This document shows positions 1 to 6,068 of a stretch of DNA of 6,350 bases, one piece after another. Position 1 is the stretch's first letter, and each line of letters begins with the position of its first letter. This stretch comes from Candidatus Bathyarchaeota archaeon (GTDB taxonomy: Archaea; Thermoproteota; Bathyarchaeia; TCS64; B23): contig JAPDJB010000086.1 in NCBI GenBank assembly GCA_029259285.1, forward strand, positions 1 to 6,350, in the 5' to 3' direction. Under the pieces are notes generated by a model, which did not search any database, was not told the origin of the DNA, and was given only the letters and a program-made list of their open reading frames with translations. The position numbers and the translations under genes are program-made.

Positions 1-987
1 GTTCTGCCTTAGGATGACTATGGGGAGTATCGACCAGGTCTCAATGCTGTTTAGGATGATTATGTCGGCGAACCTGAGGATGAGCATACAGGCGAGATAG
101 GACTCCTTCCACGCCTTTATGGTTGGATCCTCATCGCCTCTCCAGGCGACTATTGGGGCGGCGAGGAGGGGGAATCCAGAAAGCTCGTCTTCAAGCTCGC
201 AGGCGCATCTCCTTAGCATGGTGAAGTTGTTGATGGTAGTCTTCAAGCCCTCATCGGGGTATGTTCCAGGGTCGAGAACCAGCTCCTCAACGCCGTATTC
301 GAGGAGGGTTCTCGTCAGAGACCTCAGTAGATTTAGGTCTCCTGGGGCTGAGACGACGAGGGGGCAGTCATACATCAGGGCGAGGTCAGCCATCTCCTTC
401 CAATTACCCTTATTGGCTGCGTAGATGAGGGGCCTCGAATCCTTAAGGGCTGAGAGGCCGCTCTCCATGACGGCTGGATCGTAGGAGCAGAGGATGAGCG
501 GCATCTCCGTCGCCTCGGCAACCTTCTTAACCCTCTCACCGAATCTGTCTGGATCTCCTGATACGCATCTTACAGCGATCATGTCGAGTGTCAGGTCCAT
601 GCCGATGTAGCTGTATTTGAATTCCTCAGCCCTCTTCACCTTCTCCAGCATCTCCTCCTCGGGCATCGTGTCGCTGACCGCTATAGCTATGGCTGTTGGG
701 TTGTCGTATCGGAGTTCATGCCTATACATCACCACCTTACCGCCTATGCGAACCTCCCTTGAGGGGCTGTGAACCCTAACCTCCAGGACGGCGGGCCTCA
801 ACAGGGCTTTAAGCTTCTCCAGATTCTCCTTGAAGCCCTCCTCGAAGAGGGGTTTACACAGCTCCAGGTCAACCTTCCTGTCAGCCAGCTTTGTTGCGAA
901 GGCGAAGCATGTCTCCTCGCCGCACTCCCCGCAGTTGGTCTTCGGCAGGAGGTTGAATATGTCTATTGGGCTGACCCTCTTCGGCAT
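1..987 (-). CDS. cdhE: ACDS gamma subunit, large corrinoid/iron-sulfur protein (3' part outside window)
   Basis: This is the large subunit of the corrinoid/Fe-S protein, which carries the methyl group between tetrahydropterin and the A-cluster of CdhC. The window holds 329 codons from ATG at 987, open through base 1. The family is usually about 450-480 residues, so the C-terminal corrinoid-binding part is probably missing. The N-terminus has the [4Fe-4S] motif at C19, C22, C27 and C44 (C-x2-C-x4-C-x16-C) in the context KTNCGECGEETC, which is diagnostic for CdhE/AcsC. From about residue 95 a TIM-barrel domain follows, with segments such as YIGMDLTLD, PLILCSYDP, LVLDPGTYPDEG and, near the edge, IILNSIETWS. 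The start is supported by GGAGGTG lying 6 bases upstream, inside the last codons of cdhD. The intergenic gap is 3 bases. It is the last cdh gene visible in the operon. Identification is near certain. Confidence 0.95.
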   Translation of the reverse strand, partial: MPKRVSPIDIFNLLPKTNCGECGEETCFAFATKLADRKVDLELCKPLFEEGFKENLEKLKALLRPAVLEVRVHSPSREVRIGGKVVMYRHELRYDNPTAIAIAVSDTMPEEEMLEKVKRAEEFKYSYIGMDLTLDMIAVRCVSGDPDRFGERVKKVAEATEMPLILCSYDPAVMESGLSALKDSRPLIYAANKGNWKEMADLALMYDCPLVVSAPGDLNLLRSLTRTLLEYGVEELVLDPGTYPDEGLKTTINNFTMLRRCACELEDELSGFPLLAAPIVAWRGDEDPTIKAWKESYLACMLILRFADIIILNSIETWSILPIVILRQN

Positions 988-990
988 CGC

Positions 991-2163
991 CTACACCTCC
1001 ATGGAGACCCAATCCTCATAGGTTGTCTTCACGGCCTCACCCTCAGCCATAAGCCAGTCTATGACATCCCTCAGCGTCCTCATCGCCGCTGGGTGGAGCA
1101 TTATGAACATGTCGACACCCGCCAGGAGGAAGGTGAGTGATGCGATGGCCTCCCAGAGCGGGCCCCTCAGCCTCCTCGGGCCGAGTTCAGGTGCCTTCCT
1201 CCAAGCCTCCCTCGCAGCCCAGGAGTTGGAGGTCGCCGCTGCCATCGGCATCTGGAGCTCCTCATCCCCCCAGAGGGCTGCGAGGCGCATCCGCTCCATA
1301 ACCGTGAAGGCGTATTCGATGCCGTAGCCGAGGGCCGCCGAGGTTGGATCCATGACGATGCGCTCCTTTGGGAGATACTCGAAGAGGCGTCTATCCAGCT
1401 CCTTCTGCTGGTTTATGTCTAGAGAAGTCCAGGCGAGGACGACGTGGCCATACCTCTTAGCCGCCTCGGCTATCGGCTCGTAGAGGTCGAGGGTCGCAGA
1501 GCTGAGTAGAACCCGCTCACCCTCAGCCACCTCAGCCGCCTTCATCAGGACCTCCCCATCCTTCTCAGGGTTCCCAGAGCCGCCGACGATGAGGGGGACA
1601 TCAACGGCCTGTAGAACCTCCTCAACGGTCTTGGCGGCCTCCCTGGCGGGCGTATCCTTAAGCAGCGGATCCGTGCTTATGAGTTCGATGTCGATCATGT
1701 CGACGCCATACTTCTCAACGTAGACCCTCGCCCATTCGGCTGGGTCTGAGAGGACGTCTCCGAGGCTCTCCCTAACGGGTTTTGGTAGGCTTATCTCCAT
1801 GTCGAAGACGTCGCCTACGATCACCGGCCTATGGGGCTGAGAGCCCTCGAAGAGGTAGAAGGCCGGAGTCTTCTCCCCTCCTATGGTTATGGATCGACAT
1901 CTGGAGCCTCCCTCAGCCCTCGTCGCCCCGAGGACCACCTCGACGACCTGGCCTGGATACTCCTTTATCGGAGGCTTGAACTCCTCCTTTAGGAGCTCCA
2001 TAGGCTTAGCAGGGGCTACCTTCTCCAATAGGGGTCTGATGACCTGGGGTTGGAGTATCAGCTCGAGGCGGTCAACCTCCATCTCGACGTTCTCGAGGGT
2101 GAGCTCCTCTAGGTCCTTCAGCCACTTGGAGATGATGTCCTCCCTCTCCTCCCCCTTCGCCAT
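991..2163 (-). CDS. cdhD: ACDS delta subunit, small corrinoid/iron-sulfur protein
   Basis: This is the delta subunit, partner of CdhE in the methyl-carrying corrinoid/Fe-S protein of the ACDS complex. It is 390 residues from ATG at 2163, slightly short of the ~430 seen in Methanosarcina. The first ~60 residues are charged and variable. A TIM-barrel domain follows, with family-typical stretches: LIVGGSGNPEKDGEVL, LLSSATLDLYEPIAEAA, VVLAWTSLDINQQKELD, RIVMDPTSAALGYGIEYAF and RGPLWEAIASLTFLLAGVD. Start choice: an in-frame GTG at 2172 would add MKG, but it directly abuts the cdhC stop and I see no Shine-Dalgarno ahead of it. ATG 2163 has AGGTGA 5 bases upstream, so I prefer it. The stop is TAG, and cdhE starts 3 bases later. 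No cooC-like ATPase gene separates it from cdhC, unlike the Methanosarcina cluster. Function is assigned by family; the start carries moderate uncertainty. Confidence 0.95.
   Translation of the reverse strand: MAKGEEREDIISKWLKDLEELTLENVEMEVDRLELILQPQVIRPLLEKVAPAKPMELLKEEFKPPIKEYPGQVVEVVLGATRAEGGSRCRSITIGGEKTPAFYLFEGSQPHRPVIVGDVFDMEISLPKPVRESLGDVLSDPAEWARVYVEKYGVDMIDIELISTDPLLKDTPAREAAKTVEEVLQAVDVPLIVGGSGNPEKDGEVLMKAAEVAEGERVLLSSATLDLYEPIAEAAKRYGHVVLAWTSLDINQQKELDRRLFEYLPKERIVMDPTSAALGYGIEYAFTVMERMRLAALWGDEELQMPMAAATSNSWAAREAWRKAPELGPRRLRGPLWEAIASLTFLLAGVDMFIMLHPAAMRTLRDVIDWLMAEGEAVKTTYEDWVSMEV
994..1000 (-). promoter_or_regulatory. Ribosome binding site of cdhE, within the end of cdhD
   Basis: The minus strand reads GGAGGTG, spanning the last codons of cdhD (Glu-Val) immediately before its TAG stop. 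The spacer to ATG 987 is 6 bases. It supports the cdhE start and coupling to cdhD. Confidence 0.8.
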
Positions 2164-2168
2164 CCCCT

Positions 2169-2175
2169 TCACCTA
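2169..2175 (-). promoter_or_regulatory. Ribosome binding site of cdhD, overlapping the cdhC stop
   Basis: The minus strand reads TAGGTGA: the TAG is the cdhC stop and AGGTGA is the Shine-Dalgarno match, 5 bases before ATG 2163. This decides the cdhD start in favour of 2163 over the upstream GTG at 2172, which lies inside this site. Confidence 0.7.
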
Positions 2176-3543
2176 CTTGATCCGCTTTATGATCACCCTA
2201 TCTGCGTAGATTCTGGCGTTCTCGAAGATTACTCTGAAGCCTCCAACCGCCGCCGTCACCGTTGGAAGCGGCCCGATGACGGCCTCCTCAGCCGGCTTCT
2301 CCTCCGGTGGCTTAGCCTCCTCCAGGGCTTTCCAACGCTCAACGACTGGGTGGCCTACACGCTTAAGGAACTCCTTAAGCTCCTCGACGTTTGAGACATC
2401 CTCCTCAGTCGGAATCTTGTCGACGAGCTCTGGGGGTATGAAGTCCTTAACCTTCTCCTTCACCCTCTTAGGCACCCAGACGATTCTATTCCAGCCTCCA
2501 TCTGCCTGTAGGAACTTGGGTGAGCGCATATACTCTATGGAGATGCCGTGGAATCCGTCAACCTGGGTTCCACCGGCTGTGATGTCGGCGATGGCTGAGA
2601 AGGTCAACCCGTTGACGGCCTTACCCTTGAAGTCTCTGTCTATTATGCCGAGGCCGTCGACCTCCGGTATGTAGAAGGCGATGGCCTCGAAGCATCCGCA
2701 GGATGTATGCTCATATCCGAAGGCTGTGTAGAGCCAGACACGCTCTATGACGCCTCCGGACTTCTCCTTCAACACCTTGTTTACGCCCTCATACTCCCCC
2801 TTAATCGGGTCTAGGCATTCACCCTTCTCTATGACGAAGATCGGCCCCTTCGGGTCGACTCTTGAGGCAGCCCTCCCATCGAGCCAGCTTATGGCTCCAC
2901 AGTTGGCGTATCTCTGAGGCGTTATGACGCAGACATGCGTTGGAGCGAAGGATTGGCAGAGGGTGCAGCCGTAGAAGACGTCGACATCCTCATCCCTCAT
3001 CCCCCTTATCCTCGCATCCCTCGCCTCATAGACCTTCAATGCCTCTTGGTATAGCTCCTTAACCTTCTCAGGGTCCGTGATGAAGGTGACCTGTATCTTC
3101 TCTATGATGGGTATCTCGGACTTATACAGCCTTATCATCACCTTTCCGACGTATTCGAAGCTGTTTAGACCCTTGTTGAAGGATGCCATGCTCAGCCTTA
3201 GATGGATGTCGTATCTCTGGTTGAGGTGCATGAAGCCCTGGATGTAGTTGATGAACTCGTGAATTCGCCTCTCGAAGACTCCCTCCATCTCCTCCTCCAG
3301 CTCCTTTCCAGCCACCTCGACGAGTATGCCCAGCGGATGCGTCGACTTAGGCTCCATATCCTTCAGGTCCGGCCCTATGATGGTGATCTTGCCGTCCTCA
3401 ACCTGGTCGAGGGGTCTAACCCTCACCAACTCGAATTTATGCTCAACCCTCGGGCCTCCCAGCTCTACGAATGTGTCCTTCCACCTTATCCTCTCGCCCT
3501 CGTAGATTACGCCTACGTCCACCGGTATATCCTCGAAGGACAT
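2173..3543 (-). CDS. cdhC: ACDS beta subunit, acetyl-CoA synthase (A-cluster protein)
   Basis: This enzyme condenses CO, a corrinoid-bound methyl group and CoA into acetyl-CoA, or cleaves acetyl-CoA, at the Ni-Ni-[4Fe-4S] A-cluster. It has 456 residues. Cysteines C193, C196, C205, C215, C282 and C284 have exactly the spacing of the six A-cluster region cysteines of Moorella AcsB (506, 509, 518, 528, 595, 597), and the last pair sits in the hallmark SCGCFEA. The protein starts close to the A-cluster-type domains and lacks the ~300-residue N-terminal domain with which bacterial AcsB docks to CODH, as expected for archaeal CdhC. Residues about 405-427 form a Glu/Pro/Lys-rich linker. It leads to a short C-terminal segment ending in ENARIYADRVIIKRIK, of the type I recall from methanogen CdhC. 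ATG 3543 is preceded by a strong GAGGAGGTGA with a 6-base spacer; that site contains the cdhB stop. Identification is certain. Confidence 0.97.
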   Translation of the reverse strand: MSFEDIPVDVGVIYEGERIRWKDTFVELGGPRVEHKFELVRVRPLDQVEDGKITIIGPDLKDMEPKSTHPLGILVEVAGKELEEEMEGVFERRIHEFINYIQGFMHLNQRYDIHLRLSMASFNKGLNSFEYVGKVMIRLYKSEIPIIEKIQVTFITDPEKVKELYQEALKVYEARDARIRGMRDEDVDVFYGCTLCQSFAPTHVCVITPQRYANCGAISWLDGRAASRVDPKGPIFVIEKGECLDPIKGEYEGVNKVLKEKSGGVIERVWLYTAFGYEHTSCGCFEAIAFYIPEVDGLGIIDRDFKGKAVNGLTFSAIADITAGGTQVDGFHGISIEYMRSPKFLQADGGWNRIVWVPKRVKEKVKDFIPPELVDKIPTEEDVSNVEELKEFLKRVGHPVVERWKALEEAKPPEEKPAEEAVIGPLPTVTAAVGGFRVIFENARIYADRVIIKRIK

Positions 3544-3549
3544 CTCACA

Positions 3550-3559
3550 TCACCTCCTC
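3550..3559 (-). promoter_or_regulatory. Ribosome binding site of cdhC, overlapping the cdhB stop
   Basis: The minus strand reads GAGGAGGTGA, the strongest Shine-Dalgarno match in the window. Its final TGA is the cdhB stop codon, and the spacer to ATG 3543 is 6 bases. The overlap implies translational coupling of cdhB and cdhC. Confidence 0.85.
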
Positions 3560-4083
3560 AAGTGCTGAAGCACCCCATTAATGTTCTCCTCCCACCTCTC
3601 CCTCGTCAAGTTTGGGAGGGACCAGGAGGCGTGGGGCTGATAGTAGGGGTCGAGGCTTATCGTCGTCAAGTATCCATCACCCCTCTTAGCGAAGTGCTTC
3701 AACCCCGAGAGGATGAGCCATGAGACGTAGTATTTGAAACCGATGAAGAGCGCCAAGTCATACTGCCCAGAGCCATCGAGGCCCTCCCAGTCGGGATCCC
3801 TAAGCCTCTCCCCGATCTCAACAGCTGAGAAGGGGTGGGCCTCCTTGAAGCCCTTATCGCTGAAGGCCTTCAACGTCGAGGGCGTCGTCGCTATGGGTAT
3901 CCCAACGGCCTTTGATAGCTCTATGGCGTAGTTGACGACAGCCTCATCGGCCTCACCTCCGACGACGAGTATCGGCCTGGAGCTCCGCTTGATTAGGGAG
4001 GCGACGATCCTCGGATCCGTAATCACATGCGCCTTCTTAGGCCCTGGGATCTCAGCCGTCTGCCATGATTCTCCACGCATCAT
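3550..4083 (-). CDS. cdhB: ACDS epsilon subunit
   Basis: This is the epsilon subunit, which binds CdhA to form the alpha2-epsilon2 CO dehydrogenase component of archaeal ACDS. It has a nucleotide-binding-like (DHS/FAD-type) fold, and its exact role, possibly in electron transfer via a flavin, is not settled for the family. It is 177 residues from ATG 4083, typical of CdhB (~170). Family features are an N-terminal GPKKAHVITDP segment, RPILVVGGEADE (first beta strand and loop), IPIATTPSTLKAF, RDPDWEGLDGSGQYD and LFIGFKYYVSWL. Start choice: an in-frame GTG at 4092 overlaps the cdhA stop (GTGA) and would add MKA. ATG 4083 has GGGGGTGA 5 bases upstream, and a second ATG lies at 4080. I prefer 4083. 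CdhB has no counterpart in bacterial CODH/ACS, so its presence supports archaeal origin. Confidence 0.93.
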   Translation of the reverse strand: MMRGESWQTAEIPGPKKAHVITDPRIVASLIKRSSRPILVVGGEADEAVVNYAIELSKAVGIPIATTPSTLKAFSDKGFKEAHPFSAVEIGERLRDPDWEGLDGSGQYDLALFIGFKYYVSWLILSGLKHFAKRGDGYLTTISLDPYYQPHASWSLPNLTRERWEENINGVLQHLRR

Positions 4084-4088
4084 GGCCT

Positions 4089-4096
4089 TCACCCCC
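4089..4096 (-). promoter_or_regulatory. Ribosome binding site of cdhB, overlapping the cdhA stop
   Basis: The minus strand reads GGGGGTGA here, with the TGA being the cdhA stop codon. It lies 5 bases before ATG 4083. It supports that start over GTG 4092 and suggests that ribosomes finishing cdhA re-initiate on cdhB. Confidence 0.7.
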
Positions 4097-6068
4097 TTAT
4101 CAGTCTTTTAAGCAGCGTTGGGTCTGGTATCGGCCTCTCCTGCCACCCCTTCTCCTCAAGGAACTTCATGATCTCATCCCTCATCGTTATCGGTATGTCC
4201 GCCTTCCTCCTCACATAGAGGTGTAAGTCGTCGGGTAGACATCCATAGAATCTCTTGTGGAGGTCTATCCAGTGGGTCAGCTTTATAGCCCTCCCCTTCG
4301 TCGTGTCGCTGGGTCGCATAACCAGCTTCGCTATCATAACCATCGCCTCCTCCTTCGTCTCAGCGGCGTAGAAGAGGTGTTCAGGAGCTGGGCCGACGTA
4401 TACCCGCTCACCCGTCCTGGCGTCGTAGACATACCAATCCTCCTCCCGCTCACGTCTTCCGAGGAGCATCCGCCGATACTTCAATCCATGGGGGCCTACG
4501 ATGACTGGGACGCCGAGCCTCCAGAAGCCGCTGGCTATCGAAGCAGCCTTCTGACTCATCGCCCCCCAGGCTACGCCGACTGCTCCAACCCTATTGAGGA
4601 CGTAGTCAGCTATCTCCTCATAGTTGGCCCTCAGATTCCTCTTGGCGAATATCCTCGCGATCTTTATGGCCGCCCCAGCTATATGGGGGTTGGAGACGCA
4701 GGAGCCTATGTTTAGGACGCCGCCTGCGTCGAAGACTCCTGGATACTTCTCATAGATGGTTTGACCCTCCTCATCCTTCACCATCGCCATCGACATCGCG
4801 GCGCATCCCGTCGCTACGACGATGTAGTTTCTACGGGCGAACTCCTCGGCGATCTCAGCCACCTCTATCCCGCCTCTGGGATAGTTGGCGCATCCTACGA
4901 GGGCGACTACGCCTGGAATCTCCCCGAGGACTATGGGGCCGCCTACACGCCTTATCTCGACGTCCTGCACCGCTCCTCGGCCAACCCTGATCTTAAACCT
5001 CTCAGAGGCCATGCGCTCCCTCGCTGCGGAGGCTATTAGGCTGTGGATCGGAATCCCCTGCGGGCAGGCGCTTTCACATCTCACGCATCCTATACAATCC
5101 TCATAGAGGGCTTCGAGGGCTGATAGGTCTCCCTTTGCAGCCTTCTCCAACGCCTCTGGGATAGGCAGATCATTTGGACATGCCCTGCGGCATTCGAGGC
5201 ATCGTCTACAACGCTTAGCCCATTCGACAACCTCCTCCCTCGATGGGAGGATTCCACTCTTCCTCCTCTTCGGCGCAATCTCCATCGCAACCCTTACGGC
5301 TACCTCACCAACTTTATCTGGGTCGAGGATCAAGGCCCCAGGAGCCTTACCCGAGACCAGGTCTTCGACTATGGCATCGGGATCATCGTGAGTCCTATCT
5401 GGGAGGCCGTGGCAGCACTTCTCGCTGGCTGCTATGAAGGGCGCCCCTATCTTCATAGCCTCCATGATTAGGTTTGTCCTGATGCACTGCTCATCGACGA
5501 CGATGACGTCGGGTATCCCACTTCTGACGAACCTCAACTGCCATGAGATCGGCCCTATTATCTTGGCCCCAGCGTTGTATCTGGTTATGTCATGGGCTGT
5601 GCAGCAGATTCCGGCCACCTCAACCTGTCCATAGAGCTGGTGGTCGATGAGGTAGTTGACTATCTCAACGGCGGGTGGGACGTTGTGTCCTATGACGAGG
5701 ATGACCGGCTTCGAGGTGTCGACGACTCCCCACCCTATCTCGGTGAAGGGCGCCTCTGGGTCTGCCCTCGGGAATCCATAGGCGGATATCTGAGCCGCGT
5801 CGGCGATCTCCATTCCAACCTGGTCGATCATGCCTGCGTGGAAGACCTTGGACTCGAAGTCGAGGTTGTTCCCCTCCATACCTGTGTGGCAGCAGGAGAG
5901 TAGATGCGTCAACTGCTCCTCACAGTAGTCTAACACCATCTCCAGGTCTCCCAGGGTCTTCGGCTTCACACCCGTTACGAGGGTTGTCACGGGCATATCG
6001 ATCTCGACGGCGTCCTCCCCGACGTTTATCGGGGTCTCACGGCCATACTTCTCGACGAGATGCTCGAC
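4089..6068 (-). CDS. cdhA: ACDS alpha subunit, Ni-Fe carbon monoxide dehydrogenase, N-terminus missing
   Basis: This is the catalytic CODH subunit, which interconverts CO2 and CO at the Ni-[4Fe-4S] C-cluster. About 659 C-terminal residues are present out of ~770-800 in the family. C-cluster ligand candidates are all visible: His in VIGHNVPP (near 5686), Cys in AGICCTAHD (near 5602), DEQC (near 5485), LVGCANYP (near 4891), ATGCAAMS (near 4804) and GSCVSNPH (near 4699). Two ferredoxin-type [4Fe-4S] motifs, C-x2-C-x2-C-x3-C-P, lie at about 5064-5100 and 5178-5212; archaeal CdhA has this insert and bacterial CooS does not. Similarity to CdhA begins around LVEHLVEKYGRE. The preceding ~120 residues, with the Cys-rich D-/B-cluster region (CDQCTYC-type), are absent. 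The minus-strand reading frame stays open to 6326, but that extension is antisense to an oxidoreductase gene and is not CdhA. The 5' boundary given is the junction, not a start codon. Confidence 0.95.
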   Translation of the reverse strand, partial: VEHLVEKYGRETPINVGEDAVEIDMPVTTLVTGVKPKTLGDLEMVLDYCEEQLTHLLSCCHTGMEGNNLDFESKVFHAGMIDQVGMEIADAAQISAYGFPRADPEAPFTEIGWGVVDTSKPVILVIGHNVPPAVEIVNYLIDHQLYGQVEVAGICCTAHDITRYNAGAKIIGPISWQLRFVRSGIPDVIVVDEQCIRTNLIMEAMKIGAPFIAASEKCCHGLPDRTHDDPDAIVEDLVSGKAPGALILDPDKVGEVAVRVAMEIAPKRRKSGILPSREEVVEWAKRCRRCLECRRACPNDLPIPEALEKAAKGDLSALEALYEDCIGCVRCESACPQGIPIHSLIASAARERMASERFKIRVGRGAVQDVEIRRVGGPIVLGEIPGVVALVGCANYPRGGIEVAEIAEEFARRNYIVVATGCAAMSMAMVKDEEGQTIYEKYPGVFDAGGVLNIGSCVSNPHIAGAAIKIARIFAKRNLRANYEEIADYVLNRVGAVGVAWGAMSQKAASIASGFWRLGVPVIVGPHGLKYRRMLLGRREREEDWYVYDARTGERVYVGPAPEHLFYAAETKEEAMVMIAKLVMRPSDTTKGRAIKLTHWIDLHKRFYGCLPDDLHLYVRRKADIPITMRDEIMKFLEEKGWQERPIPDPTLLKRLIRG
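6051..6068. other. Junction between cdhA and the oxidoreductase fragment
   Basis: The 18 bases ctcgacgagatgctcgac fit both genes. On the minus strand they encode VEHLVE, which aligns with the CdhA family. On the plus strand they encode LDEMLD, which is plausible just before the DFDLISI strand of the Gfo/Idh/MocA fold. Left of this point only cdhA makes sense, and right of it only the oxidoreductase does. Both proteins are cut in mid-domain here, so this is a breakpoint. It is either an assembly join or a real rearrangement with microhomology; the sequence alone cannot separate the two. The exact base is uncertain by about 10-15 positions. Confidence 0.8.

Noticed and set aside
119..424. 101-codon plus-strand open frame at the left end
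   Set aside because: The minus strand here is unmistakable cdhE; the plus frame is Ser/Arg-rich shadow sequence.
769..1140. 123-codon plus-strand open frame over the cdhD/cdhE boundary
   Set aside because: It is antisense to the Fe-S motif of cdhE and the end of cdhD; no independent coding evidence.
3202..3723. 173-codon plus-strand open frame crossing the cdhC/cdhB boundary
   Set aside because: It is antisense to two well-supported genes, resembles no family I recognise and has Leu/Val-rich shadow composition.
4257..4715. 152-codon plus-strand open frame inside cdhA
   Set aside because: It lies wholly antisense to conserved cdhA sequence, with no ribosome binding site or recognisable motif.
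6051..6068. Repeated ctcgac and a short inverted match as a possible attachment or recombination site
   Set aside because: The repeats are only 6 to 9 bases and are explained by coding sequence on both strands; no integrase, insertion sequence or target duplication is visible.
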